DNA from: Antilocapra americana
Lineage: Eukaryota > Chordata > Mammalia > Artiodactyla > Antilocapridae
Direction of reading: 5' to 3'
Assembly (NCBI GenBank): GCA_007570785.1
Contig: ML664161.1
Location: 3,549,868 to 3,613,867, forward strand
DNA length: 64,000 nucleotides
The number at the start of each line of letters is the position of its first letter. The first letter of the stretch is position 1. Under the pieces are notes generated by a model. The model searched no databases. It was not told where the DNA came from and worked only from the letters and a program-made list of their open reading frames with translations. Shown in pieces: positions 43,205-54,047 of this stretch. A program made the position numbers and the translations under genes.

Positions 43205-44345
43205 TCTCTTTTATAATTATTATTTTATTAATATTTATTAGGGTATAGTTGCTTTATATTGTTGTGTTACTTTCTGCTGTACAGCAAAGTGAATCAGCCA
43301 AATGTGTACATATATTCTATCTTTTTAGAATTTCCTTCCCTTAGGTCACCACAGAGCACTGAATACAGTTCCCTATGCTATACAGTAGGTTCTCATTAGT
43401 TACCTGTTTTATACATAGTAATGTATATATGTTAATCTGAATCTTCCAATTCCTCCCATGCCTTTTTCTCCTCCCTACCTCCCCCCCACCTCTTAGTGTC
43501 CATGTTTTTCCTCTACATCTATGTTTCCATTTCTGCTGTAAATAAGTTCATCTGGGTCATTTTTCTCGATTCCACATATAAATGATATTATTCAGTATTT
43601 GTTTTTCTGTTTTACTCAACTCTGTATGACAGTCTCTAGGTCCATCCATATCTCTGCAAATGGCACAATAACATTCCTTTTTATGGCTGAGTAAAATTTA
43701 TTGTATATCTATATCACATCTTCTTTATCCATTCCTCTGTTGATTGACATTTAGATTGCTTTAGTTCTGGATCTTGTAAATAGTGCTACCATGAATGTTG
43801 GGTTGCATGTATCTTTTGAAATTATGATTTTCTCTGGGTATATGCCCGGAGGGTTTCCCTGGTAGCTCAGCTGGTAAAGAACTCCATTCAATTCCTTAGT
43901 CGGAAAAATCTGATGGAGAAGGGATAGGCTACCCATCAGTATTCCTGAACTTCCCTGATGTCTCAGACAGTAAAGAATCCACTTACAATACAGGAGGCAT
44001 GTGTTTGATTTCTGGGTGGGGAAGATCTCCTGGAGAAGGAAATGGCTACCCACTCCAGTATTCTGGCCTGGAGAATTCCATGGACAGAGGAGCCTGGCAG
44101 GCTACAGTCCATGGTGTCACAAAGAGTTGGACACAACTAAGCAATGTTCATTCACTCACTCACAGACCCACTTAGTTTTTCTTTTCCTTTTTTTTTTTTT
44201 TTTAAGGAAGCTCCATACTGTTCTCATAGTGGCTATATCAACTCACATTCCCACTAAGAGTGCAGGCGAGTTCCCTTTTCTCAACACCCTCTCCAGTATT
44301 TATTTTATGTAGATTTTTTGATGATGGACTTGCTGACCAGTGTCA
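43205..44345 (-). mobile_element. Old L1 3' region, antisense, with SINE insertion
   Basis: In + strand order: TTAGGGTATAGTTGCTTTAT, 'gtacagcaaagtgaatcagc', TAGGTCACCACAGAGCACTG, TTCCACATATAAATGATATT, TTTTTATGGCTGAGTAAAAT, CTCTGGGTATATGCCCGGAG and, after a SINE, AGGAAGCTCCATACTGTTCT and CACATTCCCACTAAGAGTGC. This is L1 3' UTR running into the ORF2 3' end, well diverged. Confidence 0.88.
43851..44170 (+). mobile_element. Bov-tA SINE with doubled 5' part, sense
   Basis: Two heads: GGTTTCCCTGGTAGCTCAGC at 43852 with a shortened body, then ACTTCCCTGATGTCTCAGAC at 43948 with a complete body and the tail GGACACAACTAAGCAATG. Possibly one SINE inserted into another. About 45 bp of host L1 is missing at the site. 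Confidence 0.9.
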
Positions 44346-44599
44346 GAAAACAGTCTCTCCTCCTCTTAAATATTGAGTGGTTATTTAAAACACTCAAGTC
44401 TTAGAATAGTCTCTTCTCTCCATGCAGAATTACCCAATCTCACAATCTGAATGCTCATCTTCATATGGCTGCTTACAGAGTTTAAATAGCTGCCTTTTAT
44501 TCCAATTGATGTATAAGTTGAATCACCCAGCTTTCTACTTGGTAGCTCACTAATGATCCATTAAAACTCAGTATGTCACAAATGAAAAGTATTTTTTTC

Positions 44600-44965
44600 C
44601 TCAAGAAACTTTCCTCTCCTCTTATTTCTCTTCCTGTTGGCTAAATTCCCATTCTTCCAGTCACCTCATTTTGAAACCAGAAAGTACTCTTTTAGTCACT
44701 ATATTCCATTGGTCCAATATATATCCAGTTTCTGAAATATACATCTCAATTCCATTTTCCTGCTTTGACTTCACTTTTATGATTCTACATTAGGATTTTA
44801 TCTCCTTACAGACTACTGAAAGCACCTCATCACTATTACCTTAGTTTCTAGGCTCTGATCTTTTCAACACCTCCTCCTTGTTATTGCCAGAGTAATCAGA
44901 CTCTTTGTTTGTCACTTACTTCCTCAAAATTTCACTTACTATTTCAAAACTTACCAAGCCCCTTT
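44600..44965 (+). mobile_element. L2 LINE, sense
   Basis: TTTTGAAACCAGAAAGTACTC, 'tcaattccattttcctgctt', ACTATTACCTTAGTTTCTAG, TTATTGCCAGAGTAATCAGAC and TTGTCACTTACTTCCTCAAAA follow the order of the L2 3' ORF region ('AGCCAGAAACCTGGGAGTCAT ... GCAGCCAGAGTGATCTTTT ... CATGTCACTCCCCTGCTTAAAAC'). Confidence 0.62.
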
Positions 44966-44974
44966 GTTTCTTAA

Positions 44975-45405
44975 TTTTAAAATTTATTAAATCTTAATAA
45001 AAGATATATGTTTAAGGAATACAGAATATCAATTTGATATACAAATACACAGTGGAATGATTACTATAGTCAAGCTAACTGACTTATCCATCTCATCTCA
45101 TAGTTAATATTTGTGTGTGGGTGGAAAGCACCAGAAACCTACACTCTCGACAAATTTCCAATATTCAGTACAATATTATTACTTTTAACCATGCTATGTT
45201 AGAGCTCCAGGTTTATTCATCCTCCATGATTTTGTACCATTCAACCAACCTCTCCCCATTTTCTATACCCTATGGACCCTTATAATGGCCTTTTACTTTC
45301 TGCTTAGCCTTTCTAGATTTCACATAGAATAAGATAATGCACTACTTTTCTTTCTGTTCTGGCTTTACACTTAGGATTATGTCATTCATTTTTATATGTA
45401 CTTTA
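44975..45405 (-). mobile_element. Old L1 3' UTR, antisense
   Basis: TTAAATCTTAATAAAAGATATATG-type start, 'atgattactatagtcaagct', CCATTCAACCAACCTCTCCC and TTCTAGATTTCACATAGAATA, ending with 'cacttaggattatgtcattc', follow an L1 3' UTR in reverse. Paired with the inverted piece at 45425-45545. Confidence 0.75.
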
Positions 45406-45424
45406 AGAAAATGAGATTAGTATT

Positions 45425-45545
45425 TCAAAGATATCAGCACACAACAACATTTATTGCAGCATTGTTCATAACAGCCAAGATGTGAAAATAATATAAGTGC
45501 TCCTAAATGGATGAATGGAAAAAAAAACTGTGGTATAGACATAAC
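45425..45545 (+). mobile_element. Inverted L1 5' piece, sense
   Basis: AAAGATATCAGCACACAACA, 'atttattgcagcattgttca', TAACAGCCAAGATGTGAAAA and AATGGATGAATGGAAAAAAA match the L1 ORF2 3' end. In L1 order this lies just upstream of what 44975-45405 holds, but it is in the opposite orientation, as in 5'-inverted L1 insertions. Confidence 0.72.
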
Positions 45546-45562
45546 TATAGCTATAATAGACA

Positions 45563-47168
45563 TCAGTTCAGTTCAGTTCAGTCACTCAGTCGTGTCCAAC
45601 TCTTTGCCACCCCATGAACTGTAGCACACCAAGCCTCCCTGTCCATCACCAACTCCCAGAGCCTACTCAAACTCATGTACATTGAGTAGGTGATGCGATC
45701 CAGCCATCTCATCCTCTGTCATCTCCTTCTCCTCTAGCCCTCAATCTTTCCCAGCATCAGGGTCTTTTCAAAGGAGTCAGATCTTCATATCAGGTGGCCA
45801 AAGGACTGGAGTTTCAGCTTCAAAATCAATCATTCCAGTGAACACCCAGGACTCATCTCCTTTAGGATGAACTGGTTGTATATCCCTGTAGTCCAAGGCA
45901 CTCTCAAGAGTCTTCTCCAACACCACAGTTCAAAAGCATCAATACTTCAGCGCCAAGCTTTCTTTATAGTCCAACTCTCACATCCAAACATGACTACTGG
46001 AAAAACCATAGACTTGACTAGATGAACCTTTGTTGGCAAAATAATGTCTCTGATTTCTAATATGCTGTCTAGATTGGTCATAACTTTCCTTCCAAGGAGT
46101 AAGTGTCTTTTAATTTACTGGCTGAAAACACCATCTGCATTGATTTTGGAGCCCAGAAAAATAAAGTCATCCGCTGTTTCCACTGTTACCCCATCAATTT
46201 GCCATGAGATGATGGGACCAGATGTCATGATCTTAGTTTTCTGAATGTTGAGCTTTAAGCAAACTTTTTCACTCTCTTCTTTCACTTTCATCAAGAGGCT
46301 CTTTAGTTCTTCACTATCTGCCATAAAGGTGGTGTCATCTGATATCTGAGGTTATTGATATTTCTCCTGACATTTTGATTCCACTTTGTGCTTCCTCCAG
46401 TCCAGTGTTTCTCATGATGTGCACTGCATATGAGGTAAGCAGGGTGACAATATACAGTTGAAATAGCTCAACTGGAATTTCATCACCTCCACTAGCTTTG
46501 TTTGTAATCATGTTTCCTAAGGCCCACTTGACTTCACTTATTAGGATGTCTGGCTATAGATGAGTGATCACACCATCATGATTATCTGGGTCATGAAGAT
46601 CTTTTTTTTGTACAGTTCTTCTGTGTATTCTTGCCACATCTTCTTGATATCTTCTACTTCTGTCAGGCCCATACCATTTTTCTCCTTTATTGCATGAAAT
46701 ATTCACTTGGTATCTCTAATTCTCTTGAAGAGATCTCTACTGTTTCCCATTTTATTGTTTTCCTCTATTTCTTTGCAATGATCACAGAGGAAGGCTTTCT
46801 TATCTCTCCTTGCTGTTCTTTGGAACTCTGCATTCAAATGGGAATATCTTTCCTTTTCTCCTTTGCTGTTGGCTTATTTTCTTTTCACAGCTATTTGTAA
46901 GGCCTCTTGAGACAGCCATTTTGCTTTTTTGCATTTCTTTTTCTTGGGAATGGTCTTGACCCCTATCTCCTGTACTATGTCATGATCCTCCATCCATAAT
47001 TCATCAGAAACTCTGTGTATCAAATCTGTCCCTTAAATATATTTCTCACTTCCAGTGTTAATCATAGGGCATTGATTTAGATCATACCTGAATGGTTTAG
47101 TGGTTTTCCCCACTTCATTCAATCTAAGTCTCAATTTAGTAATAAGGAGTTCGTAATCTGAGCCACAA
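45563..47168 (-). mobile_element. Host BovB LINE, antisense, part 1 of 2
   Basis: 3' end with three GTTCA units (CAGTTCAGTTCAGTTCAGTCA). The frame 46324-46115 carries EKVCLKLNIQKTKIMTSGP. At about 46455 the text jumps from the YADD region (GGTGACAATATACAG) straight to TTGAAATAGCTCAACTGGAA, an internal deletion removing most of the RT core. It then runs on towards the endonuclease and is cut at AATCTGAGCCACA by a sense BovB. It resumes at 48608. Confidence 0.95.
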
Positions 47169-48607
47169 ATCATGAATACCACAGACATTTCAAATCCTGA
47201 AAGATGACACATGAAAGTGCCACACTCAATATGCCAGCAAATATGGAAAACTCAGCAGTGGCCACAGGACTGGAAAAGGTCAGTTTTCATTCCAATCCCA
47301 AAGAAAGGCAATGCCAAAGAATGCTCAAACTACCACACAATTGCACTCGTCTCACATGTTAGTAAAGTAATGCTTAAAATTCTCCAAGCCAGGCTTCAGC
47401 AATACATGAACCGTGAACTTCCAAATGTTCAAACTGAATTTAGAAAAGGCAGAGGAACCAGAGATCAATTGCCAACTTATGATGGATCATCAAAAAAGCA
47501 AGGGAGTTTCAGAAAAAACATCTATTTCTGCTTTATTTACTATGCCAAAGTGAGTGTATGGATCCCAATAAACTGTGTGAAATCCTGAAAAAGATGGAAA
47601 TATCAGACCACCTGACCTATCTCTTGAGAAACCTGTATGCAGGTCAGGAAGCAACAGTTAGAACTGGACATGGAACAACAGACTGGTTCCAAATAGAAAA
47701 GGAGTACATCAAGGCTGTATATTGTGATTCTGCTTATTTAACTTATTTGCAGTGTACATCATGAGAAATGCTGGGCTTGAGGAAGCACAAGCTGGAATCA
47801 AGATTTCTGGAAGAAATATCAATAACCTCAGATATGCAGATGACACCACCCTTATGACAGATAGTGAATAAAAACTAAAGAGCCTCCTGATGAAAGTGAA
47901 AGAAGAGAGGGAAAATGTGGCTTAAAGCTCAACATTCAAAAAACTAAGATCATGGCAGACGGTCCCATCATTTCATGACAAATAGATGGGGAAACAGTGG
48001 CTGACTTTATTTTTCTGGACTCCAAAATCACAGCAGGTGGTATTTGCAGCCAGGAAATTAAAAGACACTTACTCCTTGGAAAGAAAGTTATGACCAATCT
48101 AGACAGCATATTAAAAATCAGAGACATTGCTTTGCCAACAAAGGTCCATCTAGTCAAGTAGTCAAGTCTATGATTTTTCCAGTAGTCATGTTTGGATATG
48201 AGAGTTGCACTATAAAGAAAGCTAAGCACTGAAGTATTGATGCTTTTGAACTGTGGTGTTGGAGAAGACTCTTGAGAGTGCCTTGGACTACAGGGATATA
48301 CAACCAGTCCATCCTAAAGGAGATCAGTCCTGGTTGTTCATGGAAGGACTGATGTTGAAGCTGAAACTCCAATACTTTGGCCACCTGATGTGAAGAGCTG
48401 ACTCATTTGAAAAGACCTTGATGCTGGGAAAGATTGGAAGCAGGTGGAGAAGGGGATGACAGAAGATGAGATGTCTGGATGCCATCCCCAACTCGGTGGA
48501 CATGGGTTTGGTTGGACTCAGGGAGTCGGTAATGGACACAAAGGCCTGGTGTGCTGCAGTTCATGGGGTCGCAAAGAGTCGGAAATGACTGAGCAGCTGA
48601 ACTGAAA
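47169..48607 (+). mobile_element. BovB LINE nested in BovB, sense
   Basis: 1.44-kb 5'-truncated BovB in the opposite orientation to its host. The frame 47211-47588 has WPQDWKRSVFIPIPKKGNAK and MLKILQARLQQYMNRELPN. The first catalytic Asp is replaced (FCFIYYAK). LYAGQEATVRTGHGTTDWFQ follows in another frame, then an RYADD box that is intact locally (about 47832-47846). The 3' end GACTGAGCAGCTGAACTGAA is at about 48604. Frame broken several times. Confidence 0.96.
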
Positions 48608-49248
48608 AGATCTGATCACAGTCAGCTCCCAGTCTTGTTTTTGCTGACTATATAGAGCTTCTCCATCTTTGGCTGCAAAGAATATAATCAATCTGATTTC
48701 ATTGTTGGCCATCTGGTGATGTACATGCGTAGAGTCTTCTTTTATGTTGTTGGAAGAGAGTATTTGCTATGACCAGAGCATTCTCTTGGCAAAACTCTGT
48801 TAGCCTTTGCCTTGCTTCATTCTGTATTCCAAGGCCAAATATTCCTGTTACTCCAGGTGTTTCTTCACTTCCTACTTTTGCATTCCAGTCCCCTATAATG
48901 AAAAGGACATCTTTTTTGGGTATTAGTTCTAGAAGATCTTGTAGGTCTTCATAGAACCATTCAACTTCAGCTTTGTCAATGTTACTTGTCAGGGCTTAGA
49001 CTTGGATTACCCTGATAGTAAATGGTTTGCCTTGGAAACGAACAAGGATCATTCTATCATTTCTGAGATTGCATCCAAGACTGCATTTTGGACTCTTTTG
49101 TTGACTATGATGGCTACTCCATTTCTTCAAAGGGATTCCTGCCCACAGTAGTACATATAATGGTCATCTGAGTTAAATTCACCCATTTCAGTCCATTTTA
49201 ATTCGCTGATTCCTAGAATGTCGATGTTTACTCTCGCCATCTCCTGTT
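48608..49248 (-). mobile_element. Host BovB LINE, antisense, part 2 of 2
   Basis: Resumes with ATCTGATCACAGTCAGCTCC, continuing the host's ...AATCTGAGCCACA. It covers the endonuclease: 'ctccatctttggctgcaaag' (AAKDGE in sense), TCATTCTGTATTCCAAGGCC, and towards the nuclease N-terminal half GACTGCATTTTGGACTCTTT. It ends at TCGATGTTTACTCTCGCCAT, short of the 5' end. Confidence 0.95.
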
Positions 49249-49617
49249 AGGAGCTGAATTTTAAGCATTTTCATGATAGAATTGATCATTTTTTGTAATA
49301 CTTCATTAATCTAAGATACATCTATTTGAGATAAGGCTATAGGAGTTACTTTTATTAAAATCATGTAATTTTTCTCTTATATAAAATATACATGTATGTA
49401 TATACACATGCATATGAGAATATATTTTAGGCATGCATATTCTCCCATATTACTGTGTGAACACTAGTCATTTACATGACTGATAAGTGGTGAAGCCATG
49501 TTTAAGATAAGTCAGATATCAAACACTCCCCGGATAACTCCCATGTTATAGTTCTACTTACATAATTAAAAACAGTGCCTAAATAGATGCCCTTTAATTA
49601 TGTTGATTTTATAGCCT
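49249..49617. other. Unassigned DNA between two BovB copies
   Basis: About 370 AT-rich bases. ATGTATGTATATACACATGCATATG near 49393 is a small purine-pyrimidine alternating stretch. Nothing else recognised. Confidence 0.4.
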
Positions 49618-50725
49618 GAAGAAAGCAAGGAGGTTCTAGAAATGCATCTGCTGCATTGACTACACTAAAGCCTTTGACTGTATGAATCAAAACAAACTGT
49701 AAAATTCTAAGAGAGTTGGGAATACCAGACCACCTTGCTTGCCTCCTGAGAAATCTGTATGTGGCTCAGTTAGAACCAGGAATGAAAAAACTGACTGGGT
49801 TAAAACTGGGAAAGGAGTACAATAAGCCTGTGTATTGTCACCCTTCTTAATCAACTTACATGCAGAGTATATCATGTGATATGCTGGACAGGATGACTCA
49901 TAAGCTGGAATCAAGATTGCCTGGAGAAATATCAACAACCTCAGATATGCAGATGATACCATTTTAATGACAGAAAGCCAAGAGGAACTAGAGAATGTCT
50001 TGATGAAGGTGAAAGAGGAGAGTAAAAAAGCTGGCTTAAAACTCAACATTCAACAAACAAAGATCATGGCACCTAGTTGTATGACTTCATGGCAAATAGA
50101 AGGAAAAAAATGTAAACAGTGACAGATTTTATTGTCTTGGACTCCAAAATCATTGTGGATGGTGACTACAGCCATGAAATTAGAAAGAAAAAAAAAATTT
50201 CCTCCTTGGAAGGAGAGCCATGACAAGCCTAGTCAGTATATTACAAAGCATAGATATCATTTTTCTGACAAAGGTCTATATAGTCAAAGCTATGTGTTTT
50301 CCAGTAGTCATGTACAGATGTGAAAGTTGGACCATGAAGAAGGTTGAGTGCCAAAAAATTGATGCTTTTGAATTGTAGTGCTGAAGAAGGTTCGTGAGAG
50401 TTCCTTGGATAGCAAGGAGGTCAAACCAATCAGTAACCTAAAGGAAATCAACCCTGAATATTCATTGGAAGGACTGTTGCTGAAGCTCCAATACTTTGGC
50501 CACATGATGCAAAGATCCACCTCATTGGAGAAGATCCTAATGCTAGGAAAGATTGAGGGCAGGAAAAGTGGATGACAAAGGATGAGATTGTTGAATTGCA
50601 TCATTGACACAATGGACAAGAGTTTGACAAAACTGTAGAGATAGTGAAGTACAGGAAAGCCTGGCATGCTGCAGTCCGTGGGATCGCAAAGAGTCAGACA
50701 TGATTTAGTGACTTAACAGCAATAA
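49618..50725 (+). mobile_element. BovB LINE 3' part, sense
   Basis: 5'-truncated within the RT. CCIDYTKAFDCMNQNKL near 49650 keeps the first catalytic Asp, and an RYADD box is readable near 49944. The LNIQQTKIMAP-like stretch is near 50043. The frame 50378-50575 covers FGHMMQ and [16 protein letters not shown]. The 3' end is AGTGACTTAACAGCAATAA, lacking the usual GAACTGAAC repeats. More diverged than 14695-15541. Confidence 0.94.
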
Positions 50726-51524
50726 ATATAGCTTGCATTTAAGGTGTTTATGAAAACAAAATAATATATTTTTTATATATTTGTGATAACAAAATAATGT
50801 CATTGGATCCATTCTATATGAAAGTTTTTCTAATGAATTCCAGTAAATAAAGTATGTATTGAGAAAATGCTAATTAACTACTATTTATGAGCCAGGTACT
50901 ATGCTTACACTAAGAAATATAATGATGCTCAAATGGTGCATTTAGAGGCATGTGGCATCGTCCATCCTTGACACAAAGCACATAGAATATGTTTGCTACT
51001 GAGGTCACAGCTCTTTGAAGACAGGTACATTAAGCAAGTGGATTTTAAGACAAAATTACCTCAACTCTGTATGACAATACGAGCATACTCTTGATACAAA
51101 TAGGGTGAGTTGCTATATTGCCAAAATGATAGAATCAAAATGATAGAAGATTTTTCTACTGAAAAGCAAAGAACAAAGAAGATAAAAAAAAAAGGGAAAA
51201 ATACCCTTTATCCGTAACTCTAATGTCCTGAATCCTAGCGAGAGACCCATTGTTTTTTATGGCTTAGCTCTTAGCATAAAAAAATACCAATATGATTGCA
51301 TGTTAATTTGCATACTTTTGTATAATTTATATCTGTTATGAAATTTGCTGGTAGCTGATACATTTCTGTGGTTTCCTTGAATGCCAATCGTATGTTCTCT
51401 GATGTGTATAGACAAGTTGACTAGATTGAAGTGAGAGATTATGTTGCTGTCTCTTTCACTTTGAAATTTTGTTCTTTTACTGAAATCTCATATCAAATGC
51501 TAAGCAGTTGCACAGATAATTTAT
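50726..51524. other. Unassigned DNA
   Basis: About 800 bp. GAGCCAGGTACTATGCTTAC near 50889 looks like a small piece of MIR in reverse, but its neighbours do not support it. An A-run lies at 51183-51194. Confidence 0.4.
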
Positions 51525-51735
51525 AACAGCTGTCACTAACATGATGTTTACTCTGTGCCAGGCACTGTCCTACAAAACGCATTCTGTAATTTTCAAATAG
51601 CATTAAACCCTATGATATATATGCTAGTATTATTTTTATTTTTCACCTGAGTTTAATTAGCTTATCCAAGATGATATAGCCAGGAAACAACAGTGCTAAT
51701 ATTTTAATACATTCAGTCTGGCTTTTACTTTTTTG
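51525..51735 (-). mobile_element. MIR, antisense
   Basis: A good, nearly full-length reversed MIR: CTCTGTGCCAGGCACTGTCC, AACCCTATGATATATATGCTA, 'tttttcacctgagtttaatt', AGCTTATCCAAGATGATATAG and CAGTCTGGCTTTTAC in the expected order. Confidence 0.85.
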
Positions 51736-52234
51736 TTCCTAATCACCATGTTATACTCACTGTTAGGAGTTTGATAAATAGTGAATATATATATATGTTC
51801 TTGATTACTTATATTATTTTCTACATCATGATATTTGAAGTTGATGCTAAGTACTTTCTGATAACATGGCTCACTAATATTTTTATTCATGTGATAGAAG
51901 ATGCAAATGACTGGAGAATTATTTAAAGATAGGCTAGCACAAATAAGGAGCTAAACAATTGCCAATGAATACTACAATTAAAATGTAATGTGAATAAATG
52001 TCTGAAAAACAAATTTGACAACTTTGCTTCACAAGAAAAAGAGACTGAAGAAAATTTGATCATTAGTAAGATATATTTATCTTCTTTATAGTTTTTTCTT
52101 TAGTCATGCTGATTTCTCTATCAAATTCATTGTTAAATCTCATCTATCACCCTTTTGATTTCTTCATGGAAAGACTCTTTTCTTTTGATTATAGAAGTTA
52201 TTTATTTGTTTATTCTTTCCATCCTTAAAAACAC
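51736..52234. other. Unassigned DNA
   Basis: About 500 AT-rich bases. Nothing recognised. Confidence 0.4.
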
Positions 52235-52760
52235 CAGTAAGAATCAAGCTAAGTGTTAGAATTCATATATTTGGTGAGCAAATGTTTAAGCTGAAACTTG
52301 AAAGATAACAAAATTTCCTAAGTAAAGTGAGGTGAAAAGGTAACAGGTATTTTAAGTTGTAGAAACAGAATGTGTTACTATCCAGAGATGAGAAATAAGT
52401 CATATTTGGAGGGAAGATTCAGAAGTGGAGTTAAATGAAACAGGACATAAACATGACTGCTGGACCCTGAAAGCTTTTGTTGAGGAAGTTGTACTTAGTC
52501 TTAAATATGGTGGAAATCTGTTGAATGAATTTGAGAAGAGAGTTGTCTAGGGACACATACAATAATGGTTGTTCCAGATTCATCTTGGAAAATTATTTCA
52601 AGTGAGCTAAACATGAACTTAGCAAGCTTAGTAAGGAGGATTTCCTAGAAGTCTGTTTTAAGTGATGATGATCTGGACAGTGCTTTGGCATTTAGAATAA
52701 AAAGCAACATAATTTTTAGAGTATAATAATATAATTTTTAGGACAGTCTAAGACTTGATA
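52235..52760 (+). mobile_element. Possible L2-like remnant, sense
   Basis: 'aatgtttaagctgaaacttg', TATTTGGAGGGAAGATTCAG, GCTTTTGTTGAGGAAGTTGT and 'ttgaatttgtcagtatggga' loosely follow the old repeat with 'TTTGAGCTGAGACCTGAAGGATGA ... GGTAAGGAGTTTGGATTTTATT'. Weak; based on order of short matches. Confidence 0.4.
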
Positions 52761-53020
52761 ATGGATTGAATTTGTCAGTATGGGAGAGGAAAGGGGTCAT
52801 TGTGGCACGCTGACTTGGTAACTGCGTATGGTGGCACAATACATTGAAACAAGGAACACTGAAAGGAAAGCAGGTTTTAAAATGTTGAATGCAAGATTAA
52901 TTAAAAAACAAGAATTTTCTTCATTATTTACATGCAGGTTATTATGACAAGAAGGCAGGCCCTGTAGATTTCATCTGGTGAGCCCTTTCCATTCTTTTGG
53001 AGTAATGTCAGGAATTATTG

Positions 53021-53295
53021 CGGAGAAGGCAACGGCACCCCACTCCAGTACTCTTGCCTGGAAAATCCCATGGATGGAGGAGCCTGGTTGGCTGCAGTCC
53101 ATGATGTCACTAACAGTCAGAACCGCCTGAGCGACTTCACTTTCACTTTTCACTTTCATGCATTGGAGAAGGAAATGGCAACCCACTCCAGTGTTCTTGC
53201 CTGGAGAACCCCAGGGATGGTGGAGCCTGGTGGGCTGCTGTCTATGGGGTCACACATAGTTGGACACAACTGAAATTACTTAGCAGTAGCAGCAA
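53021..53295 (+). mobile_element. BOV-A2 dimeric SINE with TSD, sense
   Basis: Two units: CGGAGAAGGCAACGGCACCC..., linker CACTTTCACTTTTCACTTTC, then GGAGAAGGAAATGGCAACCC... and the tail TTAGCAGTAGCAGCAA. It is flanked by CAGGAATTATTG (53009-53020) and CAGGAATTGTTG (53296-53307), one mismatch in 12. Confidence 0.97.
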
Positions 53296-53307
53296 CAGGA
53301 ATTGTTG

Positions 53308-53956
53308 GGGAATTGTTTCTCTTGGTGACTAAAAAATAACTTCAATTGCAATTCTTGATTTTTTGATTTTTGATCCATGAGTATAGACTTTTTTGTGAGT
53401 TTCTTCTTAGAGAAAAATTGTAACAGATCTAAGGTTTGTTTATTCCTTTCTCTCATGTGTAAGGGTAGAGTTTTCTCAGTAGTTGAAATTTGTGAGAGTG
53501 CCATGACAGAAAATTGACTCTTCCTTTTCTAGACCTTTATCATCATGGTTACTTCCTTCTAAAGTGTTCACCCATTTATTTATTTTTCCAGAACTGCTCT
53601 ATTACCCTTTCATTTTAATTAAGAAAGAAAATGGAAGCAATCTTATATGAAAGTTTGTTTATATATTTTATTAATGGAATTTAATATAATAAAAAGCAAC
53701 ATATTTTGTAAATCTTGCAAGTCGTTTATATGGGTTAAATTCAAAGACTGTTTATAGTCTGTCCAGATAGCCTATGCTTGTAGTATGTTTAGCTATTTGA
53801 CCATAATAGAGAAAATTACTTGATTAGCCATTCATTTGAAGAGTTTGTAATTGTAGAATTGTATCATTCTATAACATGTATTTTATTGAATTTTAAATGA
53901 TAGATATATAAAAAGTTATAGTTATAAAAGATAAAATTTGTCATTACAACTTGACT
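53308..53956. other. Unassigned DNA
   Basis: About 650 bp without a nameable repeat or coding signal. Confidence 0.4.
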
Positions 53957-54047
53957 AGGGACTTCCTGATGATCCAGTGGGTAAGACTCCACACTTTCAC
54001 TGCAGGGGATATGTGTCCTATCCCTGGTTGGGAAATTAAAGATCCTA
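53957..54047 (+). mobile_element. CHR-type tRNA-derived SINE, sense
   Basis: GGGACTTCCTGATGATCCAG, TGGGTAAGACTCCACACTTT, CACTGCAGGGGATATGTGTC and ATTAAAGATCCTACATGCC match the head of the cetartiodactyl CHR SINE. An A-rich tail follows to 54085. Confidence 0.85.
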
